NCBI GenBank assembly: GCA_964517495.1
Contig: CAZFER010000104.1
Span: forward strand, 1 to 15,228
From: CAZFER01 sp964517495
GTDB lineage: Bacteria; Hinthialibacterota; Hinthialibacteria; Hinthialibacterales; Hinthialibacteraceae
Reading direction: 5' to 3'
DNA length: 15,228 bases
Part shown: in pieces, positions 8,264-14,252 of the stretch
Layout of the letters: each line of letters begins with the position of its first letter
Position numbering within the stretch: position 1 is the stretch's first letter
Notes under the pieces: model-generated
Told to the model about the DNA's origin: nothing
What the model saw: the letters and a program-made list of their open reading frames with translations, nothing else
The model's database searches: none
Program-made: the position numbers and the translations under genes

Positions 8264-8296
8264 CCCCTCCAACGATTGGGAGGGGCTAGGGGAGGG
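8264..8296 (+). repeat. G-rich palindromic repeat that also provides the Shine-Dalgarno
   Basis: CCCCTCC (8264-8270) pairs with GGAGGGG (8279-8285) around an 8-base loop. A second purine block, GGGGAGGG (8289-8296), can pair with the same pyrimidine arm. The second block lies 5 bases before the GTG start at 8302 and is the only ribosome binding site for the hydrolase. Short C-rich/G-rich palindromes of this look are common as dispersed intergenic repeats in many bacterial genomes; that this one is dispersed is inference. Confidence 0.55.
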
Positions 8297-8301
8297 TTGA
8301 T

Positions 8302-9078
8302 GTGGAAATTTCCACTGATAATCAAGTCATTCCAACCTTTTATATAGACAAAGGGGAGGGGACGCCACTGCTTTATCTCCATGGGTGGGGGTGTGACCAT
8401 TCGATTTTTTATCCCATGATGGAGAGTTTGGATGATGTTGGGCGGCAGATCGCATTGGATTTCCCTGGATTTGGGGAAACACCCCTTCCCAAAGGAGTAT
8501 GGGGGAGTGCGGAATATAGTGAATTTACCCACCAATTTATAATGAAAATGAAATTAGAGCGGGTGGTTTTGATTTGCCATTCTTTCGGTGGCCGGGTGGC
8601 TATTCAGCTTGCGGAGAAATACCCGGCGCTGATTGCAGGTATGATTTTAATCTCCTCCGCTGGGTTAAAGCGCAAAATGCCTTGGAAACGATGGATGAAG
8701 GTAAAGTTGATTCGCACAGCCACCCGGCTTGCTGAGCGAATGATTCCAGGAGGGCTTGGAAAACAAATGAAAGAACGATTATACAACATGATTGCTTCCA
8801 AGGATTATCAAAACGCCGGGGAGTTGAAGAAGATATTGATTAAAGTGGTGAATGAAGATTTATCGGATCGTTTACCTAATATAACGATCCCCGCTCTTTT
8901 ATTATATGGTGATGAGGATACTGAAACGCCGCCCGCAGTGGGAAAGAAAATTCATTCATTACTACCCAACGCTTTATACGTTGAGTTGAAAGGCTTTAAT
9001 CATTTAAGCATACTTGATTTAGGACGTCATCAGGTTGGATATCAAGTGCGGCAGTTTATAAAGGGACTCTCTTTATGA
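8302..9078 (+). CDS. Alpha/beta hydrolase, first gene of the murF-ddl operon
   Basis: 258 residues, the usual size for a single-domain alpha/beta hydrolase. Seen: the oxyanion-hole motif LHGWGCD (26-32), DFPGFGET (53-60), the nucleophile elbow CHSFGGR with S94, a cap region rich in K and R (123-160), LYGDEDTETP (201-210) with D206 as probable acid, and GFNHLS with H234 as base. No signal peptide, so cytosolic. The substrate cannot be told from the sequence; an ester, thioester or amide is possible. Its last four bases overlap the murF start (ATGA), which implies translational coupling and a role tied to wall-precursor synthesis. It starts with GTG at 8302 behind GGGGAGGG. An ATG at 8300-8302 is in another frame and does not open a useful ORF. 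Confidence 0.85.
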   Translation: MEISTDNQVIPTFYIDKGEGTPLLYLHGWGCDHSIFYPMMESLDDVGRQIALDFPGFGETPLPKGVWGSAEYSEFTHQFIMKMKLERVVLICHSFGGRVAIQLAEKYPALIAGMILISSAGLKRKMPWKRWMKVKLIRTATRLAERMIPGGLGKQMKERLYNMIASKDYQNAGELKKILIKVVNEDLSDRLPNITIPALLLYGDEDTETPPAVGKKIHSLLPNALYVELKGFNHLSILDLGRHQVGYQVRQFIKGLSL

Positions 9079-10775
9079 GTAAACATATATATATACCTAT
9101 CATATATTATCTCGCTGTTTTGTTAACAGTCTGGCCGGTGATGCGGCGCTATCTGCAGTTTTTTCAGCAAGAGGAATATGATGGCAGGCGATTTTTAAAA
9201 TGGTGTGCTAAAACATTGTCCTTTGAAAAACGAACTACTTTATTGTCTATATTAATGCTGTTGTTCTGGATTTTTTTTCTGTTTATCCCCAAAGAGTCAT
9301 GGTGGTTTGAGCCGGGTTTATATCATAATCCGGCATTGATAATCATTTGTTTGCTGTTAACCGCTGCATTGGCCTGGAGCAATTTACTTCGAAAATCGAA
9401 AAAGCCATTGGTGATGACGGCTCGGGCTAAGCGCATTTTTGGTGTATCCATGCTGCTTGTTTTAGTTGGATTCTATCTATTAACTCCAGGTATATTGAAC
9501 TTTTGGCCGAGATATCAAGCTATTCCGGATTTGGATCAGATGATGATTTATCATCTTTGTTGTTACTTTACGGCCCTCATCTTTTTATTGCAGCTAAGCC
9601 CGGGATTAATGGTTTTAGGGAATATCATTTTATCCCCCTGGGAGAATCGAAATCAAAAACGCTTTTTGAATGAGGCGCTTCAGCGATTGGATGAGTATAA
9701 ACCCACGATAATCGGGATAACCGGCAGTTATGGGAAAACCTCCGTCAAACATATATTGGCCCATATTCTTTCCGCGCATGATCAAACCTTGTATACACCG
9801 GGGAGTGTGAATACTCAAATGGGGATCACCCGGATCATTCGTGAGAAACTGAGACGCGATCACCGGTTTTTTATTGTTGAGATGGGGGCGTATGGGATAG
9901 GTTCCATTCAGAAATTGTGTGATTTAACCCCGCCGGATATGGCGTTGGTGACCGCGGTGGGGGTTGCTCATTATGAGCGTTTTAAAACCATCGAAACGGT
10001 GGCGCAAGCCAAATCTGAACTACCTAAAGCGCTCAATCCGAATGGCATTGCCATATTGAACGGTGATGACAAGCAGTGCCGAAAGATGGCCGATGAGATT
10101 GAGGCCCACGCCTTTTTTTATGGCGAAAAACAGGAGATTGGCCCTTTGGATTGCTGGTTAAAGCAAACCGAGATACATGCGAATGGTACGCAATGTACAC
10201 TTGTTTATAATGATAAAACCTACGATATTCTGCTGCCCATTCATGGCCTTCATCAGGCTCATAACGCGGCTGGGGCTTTTTTAGCCGCTGTTAAGCTTGG
10301 CGTTCCGCCGATCACGGCGGTTGCGGCTTTGCAAAGTGTGCCTCCCATTGCTCATCGGATGGTGGTGGAACGGGATTCCAATGGGGTTACCATCATCGAT
10401 GACGCCTATAATTCCAATCCGGTCGGATTTAAGAATGCGCTGAATTTGTTGAGGATGCTGGAGGGTGAGCGCAAGATCCTGGTTACACCCGGCATGGTGG
10501 AACTGGGTGAGCGGCATGAAGAAGAGCATTATCAGATTGCCTCGATCGCCGCTTCCATATGCGACATGGTGTGCCTGGTCGCTCCTCACCGCATTACTGC
10601 CATGCGGCGTGGTCTTATAGAAAGCGGTTTTTCTGAAGATAATGTATATGAGTTTAAAACATTAAAAGAGGCACGTAATTGGTTAAGCCATTTTTTACGA
10701 AATGGCGATGTTGTTTTGTTTGAGAACGATCTTCCCGACTTACTTGAACTTCAAACCGCTTATACTTTATTCTAA
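9075..10775 (+). CDS. murF: MurF-type UDP-MurNAc-tripeptide:D-Ala-D-Ala ligase with N-terminal membrane domain
   Basis: 566 residues against about 450 for ordinary MurF. The extra 190 or so residues are N-terminal and hydrophobic, with segments at about 5-21, 54-71, 86-103, 121-142 and 158-184 and a conserved-looking EEYDGRRFLKW (33-43) after the first. The ligase part begins at about 210: P-loop GITGSYGKTS (214-223), VEMGAYGIGSI (268-278), AKSELPKAL (312-320, with the lysine of the AKxE motif), LNGDD (328-332), DDAYNSNP (442-449), TPGMVELGER (471-480) and a C-terminal LFENDLPD (548-555) where classic MurF has KGSR. It joins D-Ala-D-Ala to the UDP-MurNAc tripeptide using ATP, here probably at the membrane. 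Downstream ddl makes its substrate. It overlaps the hydrolase by 4 bases. The alternative is a MurF paralogue acting on a related precursor. Confidence 0.85.
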   Translation: MSKHIYIPIIYYLAVLLTVWPVMRRYLQFFQQEEYDGRRFLKWCAKTLSFEKRTTLLSILMLLFWIFFLFIPKESWWFEPGLYHNPALIIICLLLTAALAWSNLLRKSKKPLVMTARAKRIFGVSMLLVLVGFYLLTPGILNFWPRYQAIPDLDQMMIYHLCCYFTALIFLLQLSPGLMVLGNIILSPWENRNQKRFLNEALQRLDEYKPTIIGITGSYGKTSVKHILAHILSAHDQTLYTPGSVNTQMGITRIIREKLRRDHRFFIVEMGAYGIGSIQKLCDLTPPDMALVTAVGVAHYERFKTIETVAQAKSELPKALNPNGIAILNGDDKQCRKMADEIEAHAFFYGEKQEIGPLDCWLKQTEIHANGTQCTLVYNDKTYDILLPIHGLHQAHNAAGAFLAAVKLGVPPITAVAALQSVPPIAHRMVVERDSNGVTIIDDAYNSNPVGFKNALNLLRMLEGERKILVTPGMVELGERHEEEHYQIASIAASICDMVCLVAPHRITAMRRGLIESGFSEDNVYEFKTLKEARNWLSHFLRNGDVVLFENDLPDLLELQTAYTLF

Positions 10776-10798
10776 GCTGGTATGTCGCAACTCACTCC

Positions 10799-10803
10799 AG
10801 GAG
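10799..10803 (+). promoter_or_regulatory. Ribosome binding site that decides the ddl start
   Basis: AGGAG lies 8 bases before the ATG at 10812. The in-frame ATG at 10782, ten codons upstream, has no such site, so the gene is called from 10812. Confidence 0.75.
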
Positions 10804-10811
10804 TATCAACC

Positions 10812-12005
10812 ATGAGCAATCAAGGTAAAACCACCGTTGCCGTATTGTTTGGTGGGCGTTCCACCGAGCATGAAATCAGCATTATCACCGGCCTGCAGGT
10901 TTTGGAGGCCTTCGATTCAACCCGATATGACACCTTTCCTGTGTATGTTGACCGGGAGGGGCAGTGGTATACAGGTGAAGCTTTGCGTAAACGTGACAAT
11001 TACCTTCCCCGTGAAGAATTAAAATCACAACTCACCCACGTTTCTCTTTCGCCGGGGCAGGAATCAGAATTAATCGAGATGAATCCACCCAAGGGTTTGT
11101 TTTCCAGAAAAAACCCGCTGCATTTTCCTGTTGATGTCTTCTTCCCCGCTTTTCATGGTACCTATGGGGAAGATGGATGCATTCAGGGCTTATTGGAACT
11201 CAAAGGGGTGGCTTATACCGGTTGTGGGCCACGGGCTTCGGCGATCGCCATGAACAAACATACGACAAAACAAATTGCATCGGTGTTGGATGTACCGGTG
11301 CTGCCTGGTGTTTTGTTGAGCCAGCGTGAGTGGGATCCAGACAAGGCGGATAAAACGGTGAAAGAAATCACCAAAAAATTATCGCTGCCGGTTATTATCA
11401 AACCCTGTAATTTGGGTTCAAGCGTGGGCCTTTCATCGGCCAGGACAGAAGAGCAGTTAATGGTTTCGCTGGCGGGCGCGTTTGCATTTGACAACCAGGT
11501 GATTGTTGAGCCTTTTCTGGAACACATGTATGAATTGAACATTGCGGTGTTGGATGGCACGCCGCCCCGGCTTTCGGTAATTGAACGACCCAAGCGGGAT
11601 GCGCCCCTGTTGACCTTTGAGCAGAAATATATGAAAGGAAACAAAAAGCTGACTTCATCCACACCCAGTGAGGGCATGGCGTCCCTGCAGCGTGATATTG
11701 ATCCCGCCGATGTGCCAAAAGCCATCAAGGATGATGTTCAGGAATACGCCCAACAAACTTATAAAGCCCTGGATTGCCGAGGGGTGATTCGGATTGATTT
11801 TCTGGTGGATCAAAAGGAAGAGATGGTGTATTTAAACGAGATTAATCCACTGCCTGGCTCATTTTCGTATTATTTATGGGAAAAGACAGAGCCGAAGCTG
11901 ACCTTTACCGAACTTTTGGATGAACTTGTACAGCAGGCGGTGACGGATCGGAATTTGAACAAGAGAGTCCAACGACAGATGGGGCTGCGGATATTTAAGG
12001 AGTAG
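10812..12005 (+). CDS. ddl: D-alanine--D-alanine ligase
   Basis: 397 residues from the ATG at 10812 (407 from the in-frame ATG at 10782). ATP-grasp enzyme that joins two D-alanines for the peptidoglycan stem peptide. Seen: FGGRSTEHEISI near the N-terminus, PAFHGTYGEDGCIQGLLEL, MNKHTTKQIA, the ATP-binding stretch IIKPCNLGSSVGLSS, VEPFLEHMYELNIAVLDG, RGVIRIDFLVD, and the metal-binding LNEINPLPGS near the C-terminus. The family usually reads EINTMPG, so PLPG is a mild variant. The omega-loop region has QKYMKG with a tyrosine, which fits D-Ala as second substrate rather than D-lactate, where a histidine is typical (inference). Only 36 bases separate it from murF, so the three genes form one operon. 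A 15 bp-stem palindrome follows the stop by 18 bases but has no T-tract. Confidence 0.93.
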   Translation: MSNQGKTTVAVLFGGRSTEHEISIITGLQVLEAFDSTRYDTFPVYVDREGQWYTGEALRKRDNYLPREELKSQLTHVSLSPGQESELIEMNPPKGLFSRKNPLHFPVDVFFPAFHGTYGEDGCIQGLLELKGVAYTGCGPRASAIAMNKHTTKQIASVLDVPVLPGVLLSQREWDPDKADKTVKEITKKLSLPVIIKPCNLGSSVGLSSARTEEQLMVSLAGAFAFDNQVIVEPFLEHMYELNIAVLDGTPPRLSVIERPKRDAPLLTFEQKYMKGNKKLTSSTPSEGMASLQRDIDPADVPKAIKDDVQEYAQQTYKALDCRGVIRIDFLVDQKEEMVYLNEINPLPGSFSYYLWEKTEPKLTFTELLDELVQQAVTDRNLNKRVQRQMGLRIFKE

Positions 12006-12023
12006 TATGAGCACATTATGTAG

Positions 12024-12064
12024 GGTAGGCTCAAAAATACGCTGGTTGCATTTTTGAGCCTACC
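12024..12064. repeat. 15 bp perfect palindrome at the head of repeat copy 1
   Basis: GGTAGGCTCAAAAAT (12024-12038) pairs fully with ATTTTTGAGCCTACC (12050-12064) around an 11-base loop. In copy 2 (about 13104-13143) the same hairpin has decayed, with a deleted base and several changes. It is close enough to the ddl stop to affect the 3' end of that transcript, although it lacks the T-run of a classical terminator. Confidence 0.8.
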
Positions 12065-12093
12065 GTTTATATGGATGTGGGGATTTACGGAGC

Positions 12094-12110
12094 GCGGGCA
12101 TCCTGCCCGC
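12094..12110. repeat. Short GC-rich hairpin within repeat copy 1
   Basis: GCGGGCA (12094-12100) pairs with TGCCCGC (12104-12110) over a 3-base loop. In copy 2 the equivalent is degraded by two transitions. Confidence 0.7.
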
Positions 12111-12186
12111 AAGCGGGTGCGTGAAGATAAGTGGGTTAGAGCATAGCCTTTGGATGCGTGGGAAGACGTTGGTTTGTGGGTATGAC

Positions 12187-12208
12187 GTGCGGGCAGGGAT
12201 GCCCGCAC
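12187..12208. repeat. 9 bp GC-rich palindrome within repeat copy 1
   Basis: GTGCGGGCA (12187-12195) pairs with TGCCCGCAC (12200-12208) around GGGA. It is the strongest GC hairpin of the leader. In copy 2 the equivalent is shortened by one substitution in the right arm. Confidence 0.75.
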
Positions 12209-12223
12209 CCCGGTGAAGTGCCT

Positions 12224-12252
12224 GGTGGGTTACGCTTCGCTTTTAACCCACC
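12224..12252. repeat. REP-like palindrome, first of three copies
   Basis: GGTGGGTTA (12224-12232) pairs with TAACCCACC (12244-12252) around an 11-base loop. The surrounding 35-base block (12218-12252) recurs without change at 13262-13296 and 13864-13898. Palindromes with a GGTGGGTTA arm are, as I recall, common intergenic repeats in unrelated bacteria. Confidence 0.8.
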
Positions 12253-12350
12253 TACGTTGGTAATAATATAGTGGGCAGAATGTTTTAATGAAAAGAGATA
12301 CAACTTGAAAAATTGCCTTGGGATAAAATGTTATTATTTGGGTGAATTTT

Positions 12351-12370
12351 TTGTGATACACAACAAAAGG
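12351..12370 (+). promoter_or_regulatory. Possible operator and ribosome binding site of the shared leader
   Basis: TTGTG-ATA-CACAA (12351-12363) is a 5 bp inverted repeat directly before AAAAGG (12365-12370). AAAAGG is 7 bases from the ATG at 12378. In copy 2 the right arm is one base off, while AAAAGG is kept 8 bases before the hicB ATG. A site here could bind an autoregulating antitoxin or repressor; this is inference from position. Confidence 0.3.
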
Positions 12371-12377
12371 TAAAAAA

Positions 12378-12404
12378 ATGGTGATGAATGATGAAAATCG
12401 ATAA
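12378..12404 (+). CDS. Possible 8-codon leader peptide overlapping the MNT start
   Basis: The well-placed AAAAGG of the repeated leader points at the ATG at 12378, which reads MVMNDENR and stops at 12402-12404. The MNT gene starts inside it at 12388 or 12391 in another frame and has no ribosome binding site of its own. The short frame may couple translation, or may only be the accident of a new gene joined to the old leader. In copy 2 the same position is the real hicB start. Confidence 0.3.
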   Translation: MVMNDENR

Positions 12405-12708
12405 AAAAATAATGGATCGAATCGTTCAACGAATTGTGCAAGCGGTTAATCCTTTGCGTATCATTCTCTTTGGTTCGGCTGCTCGAGGAGAATGGGAAGA
12501 AAACAGTGATTTGGATCTAATGGTGGTCATCCAGGATGGGAAAAATAAACGAAAAACAGAATGTGAATTATATATGAGGTTATCGGATATTCAAATTCCT
12601 GTTGATATCGTCGTGGTAACTGAATCTGATTTACATGAATATGCTAACAATTGGAGTCTGGTTTATTATCCAGCATTACGAGAGGGGCAAGAAATTTATG
12701 CCGCCTGA
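12388..12708 (+). CDS. MNT-domain nucleotidyltransferase antitoxin (MntA-like)
   Basis: 106 residues, the normal size for a minimal nucleotidyltransferase. Seen: a helix, then ILFGSAARGEWEENSDLDLMVV (outline 26-47) with the GS motif at G29-S30, the metal-binding pair D41 and D43, and the third acid in VDIVVV (D73). All three acids are present, so it should be active. In characterised MNT-HEPN pairs the MNT protein neutralises the HEPN RNase by transferring AMP groups to it. It overlaps the HEPN start by 11 bases, so the two are co-translated. Start: ATG at 12388 or the adjacent ATG at 12391; neither has a good ribosome binding site. It is preceded by repeat copy 1. Confidence 0.88.
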   Translation: MMKIDKKIMDRIVQRIVQAVNPLRIILFGSAARGEWEENSDLDLMVVIQDGKNKRKTECELYMRLSDIQIPVDIVVVTESDLHEYANNWSLVYYPALREGQEIYAA

Positions 12709-13105
12709 ATTTGGAAGTCCCAAACATTGGCTTCTCTATGCAAAAAGTGATTTGGCTATGGCCAATATTGAAAGACATCCGGATATTCTTATAGGAACTC
12801 TCTGTTTTCACGTACAACAATGTGTTGTAAAAAGCCTCAAAGCCATCTTGCTTTTTCGGGGAATTAAATTCCCACAAACACATAATATTGGTATTTTGGT
12901 TGAATTGGTTAAAAAGTCGGGATTACAATTCCCGGATGATTTTGAATCCGTTATAACGTTAACCCACCACGTAGCGGAAGGACGTTACCCTCATGATTTA
13001 GAACCAATGACTTTAGAGCAATATAACGAAGAATTGGCTTTAGCTAAAAATGTCTATAAGTGGGCGGTTAATATTATTTCTGGAGATAAGGATAAAAATA
13101 AGTAG
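12698..13105 (+). CDS. HEPN-domain toxin partner of the MNT protein
   Basis: 135 residues from the ATG at 12698, which follows AGAGGGG; an open frame 21 codons longer upstream is overlap with the MNT gene. PF05168-type HEPN features are HWLLYAKSDLAMANI (10-24), LCFHVQQCVVKSLKAILLFRGIKFPQTHNI (outline 35-64) and a final helix AKNVYKWAVNII. The family core is CFHAQQAAEKALKALL..G...P.THDL, so the fold call is strong. The usual glutamate after QQ is replaced by valine (V43-V44), and R54 is followed by H62 with seven residues between, one more than the RX4-6H RNase motif. Activity is therefore plausible but not certain. All-helical and soluble. Its stop codon lies inside the first bases of repeat copy 2. 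Confidence 0.85.
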   Translation: MPPEFGSPKHWLLYAKSDLAMANIERHPDILIGTLCFHVQQCVVKSLKAILLFRGIKFPQTHNIGILVELVKKSGLQFPDDFESVITLTHHVAEGRYPHDLEPMTLEQYNEELALAKNVYKWAVNIISGDKDKNK

Positions 13106-13426
13106 GGCAAGCTCAAAAATACGTTGTTTGCATTTTTAGCCCACCGTTAACATGGATTTGGAGATTTACGGAGCGCGGGTATCTTGCTCGCAAGCGGGTG
13201 CGTGGGAAGGCGTTGGTTTGTGGGTATGACGTGCGGGCAGGGATGCCCGCCCCCCGGTGAAGTGCCTGGTGGGTTACGCTTCGCTTTTAACCCACCTACG
13301 TTGGTAATAATATAGTGGGCAGAATGTTTTAATGAAAAGAGATACAATTTAGAAAAATTGCCTTGGGATAAAATGTTATTATTTAGGTGAATTTTTTGTG
13401 ATTCATAACAAAAGGTAAAAAAAATG
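13102..13426 (+). repeat. Long direct repeat, copy 2 (leader of the hicBA module)
   Basis: About 325 bp matching 12020-12380. The first third is more diverged (decayed head palindrome, altered GC hairpin). The rest, from about 13205 to the hicB ATG, is almost identical, including the REP-like palindrome at 13268-13296 and the AAAAGG site. It lacks the 37-base segment of copy 1, as expected from a deletion between the two TGCGTG repeats. It overlaps the HEPN stop (13103-13105) and ends with ATGG at the hicB start. Confidence 0.9.
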
Positions 13427-13642
13427 GAATTAACTGCGGTTTTTCAAAAAGTACCTGAAGGTTATATTGCTTTTATCGAGGAATTACCGGGCGCGAATAC
13501 TCAAGGGACAACGCTCGAGGAGGCCCGTGAGAATTTGAAAGAAGCGGTTGATTTAATTCTCGAATCCAATCGGCAACTGGTGGAAGAATCTCTTGCCAAT
13601 CAAGACGTCATTCGAGAATCTTTCATCGTTTCCAAGTCATGA
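13424..13642 (+). CDS. hicB: HicB-family antitoxin
   Basis: 72 residues. GYIAFIEELPGANTQGTT (13-30) followed by LEEARENLKEAVDLIL (31-46) is the HicB partial RNase H fold. It ends soon after, with no visible ribbon-helix-helix or HTH domain, so it may be a short HicB that blocks HicA without binding DNA itself. AAAAGG stands 8 bases before the ATG. It overlaps hicA by ATGA. Antitoxin-first order is the reverse of many hicAB loci but is known. Confidence 0.88.
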   Translation: MELTAVFQKVPEGYIAFIEELPGANTQGTTLEEARENLKEAVDLILESNRQLVEESLANQDVIRESFIVSKS

Positions 13643-13827
13643 AACGGCGTGAACTCATTCGCCATCTGGTGAAACACGGGTGTGAATTTTTTCGTGAAGG
13701 CGGCAACCATACCGTATACGTTAATCGTAAAGCGGGAAAAACTTCAACTATACCACGCCATAACGAAATATTCGACCAGTTAGCCCGCAGAATTTGCAAA
13801 GACTTGGAGATTCCGTTTGTAAAGTAG
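13639..13827 (+). CDS. hicA: HicA-family mRNA interferase toxin
   Basis: 62 residues, full length for HicA. Seen: RRELIRHLVKHGCEFFREGG, then NHTVY with catalytic H24, and IPRHNEI (38-44), then a final helix ending LEIPFVK. This is a double-stranded-RNA-binding-like fold that cuts mRNA and is held inactive by HicB. Nothing is missing, so the pair looks functional. It overlaps hicB by 4 bases and is followed by a third copy of the REP-like palindrome. Confidence 0.9.
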   Translation: MKRRELIRHLVKHGCEFFREGGNHTVYVNRKAGKTSTIPRHNEIFDQLARRICKDLEIPFVK

Positions 13828-13863
13828 CCGATAGCGTTACGGCGGATTTTATGGATGGTGCGG

Positions 13864-13898
13864 GTGCCTGGTGGGTTACGCTTCGCTTTTAACCCACC
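13864..13898 (+). repeat. Third copy of the REP-like palindrome block (partial repeat)
   Basis: 35 bases identical to 12218-12252 and 13262-13296, with palindrome arms at 13870-13878 and 13890-13898. Similarity ends on both sides, so this is either a solitary REP or a heavily truncated leader. It lies 27 bases before the next ORF. Confidence 0.85.
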
Positions 13899-13925
13899 CT
13901 ACAGTTTACATAAATAGGTGTGAAT

Positions 13926-14252
13926 ATGGGATTTACGAATCATTTGGTCTTTTTTGGATTGCGGCAGGTGTTTGGTGAGAGCGTGGATGATGCGGGGTGG
14001 GACGCGGCCCACCGGTTTGCCGATGAACTACAACGGCGGGGGATGAGCCACCTGGAAGCATTGATTCGCCATCAAACCGGCGGAGAGGCTCCCCTATGGT
14101 TGAGCGCCTTTGGCTATTTTTTGCGGCGTGAGATTATCGATGAGCCGGAACTGCGGGATGAACTTTACTGCGATTCGCTATTAAAAATCAATTTACAAGA
14201 AAATACTCGAGGAACAATGGGAAAAGTTTCCCTTTGTCCTTGTCCAGGATAA
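13926..14252 (+). CDS. Hypothetical ORF, probably chimeric or broken at its 3' end
   Basis: 108 residues from the ATG at 13926 (AGGTG 5 bases upstream). The first 80 or so residues (GLRQVFGESVDDAGWDAAHRF, ALIRHQTGGEAPLWLSAFGYFLRREI, given in outline) look like an ordinary soluble protein that I do not recognise. From about residue 83 the real coding signal moves to another frame: the overlapping frame encodes a RAYT fragment (14162-14344). The last residues (ENTRGTMGKVSLCPCPG) therefore look like a read-through of unrelated DNA. The original protein was probably longer, and its 3' part was replaced by the transposase fragment. Confidence 0.45.
   Translation: MGFTNHLVFFGLRQVFGESVDDAGWDAAHRFADELQRRGMSHLEALIRHQTGGEAPLWLSAFGYFLRREIIDEPELRDELYCDSLLKINLQENTRGTMGKVSLCPCPG

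Larger units (their letters stand above)
12020..12380 (+). repeat. Long direct repeat, copy 1 (leader of the MNT-HEPN module)
   Basis: About 361 bp, matched by 13102-13426 with few substitutions, especially over its last 200 bases. Differences seen: a 37-base segment present only here, bounded by TGCGTG at 12118 and 12155, and three single-base indels. The unit begins at GTAGGG just after the ddl stop and ends exactly at ATGG before the MNT gene. Inside are four palindromes followed by an AT-rich stretch with a possible operator and an AAAAGG ribosome binding site. No transposase ORF is present, so it is a non-autonomous, REP/MITE-like composite. Confidence 0.9.

Noticed and set aside
10782..10811. 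ATG at 10782 as the ddl start
   Set aside because: No ribosome binding site; the ATG at 10812 has AGGAG at ideal spacing and the protein then begins just before the conserved FGGRS motif.
11213..11728. Long minus-strand ORF of 171 codons inside ddl, with another at 11398-11718
   Set aside because: The plus strand is an unmistakable ATP-grasp ligase across the whole span. The antisense translation is low-complexity and has no recognisable motif.
12024..12064. 15 bp palindrome as an intrinsic terminator of the wall operon
   Set aside because: No T-run follows the stem, the A/T part of the stem is near the loop, and the structure belongs to a repeat found again after the HEPN gene.
12020..13898. 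CRISPR array or integron attC sites
   Set aside because: There are only two long repeats plus one partial copy, with genes, not spacers, between them; no Cas gene or integron integrase is present and the palindromes lack attC core sites.
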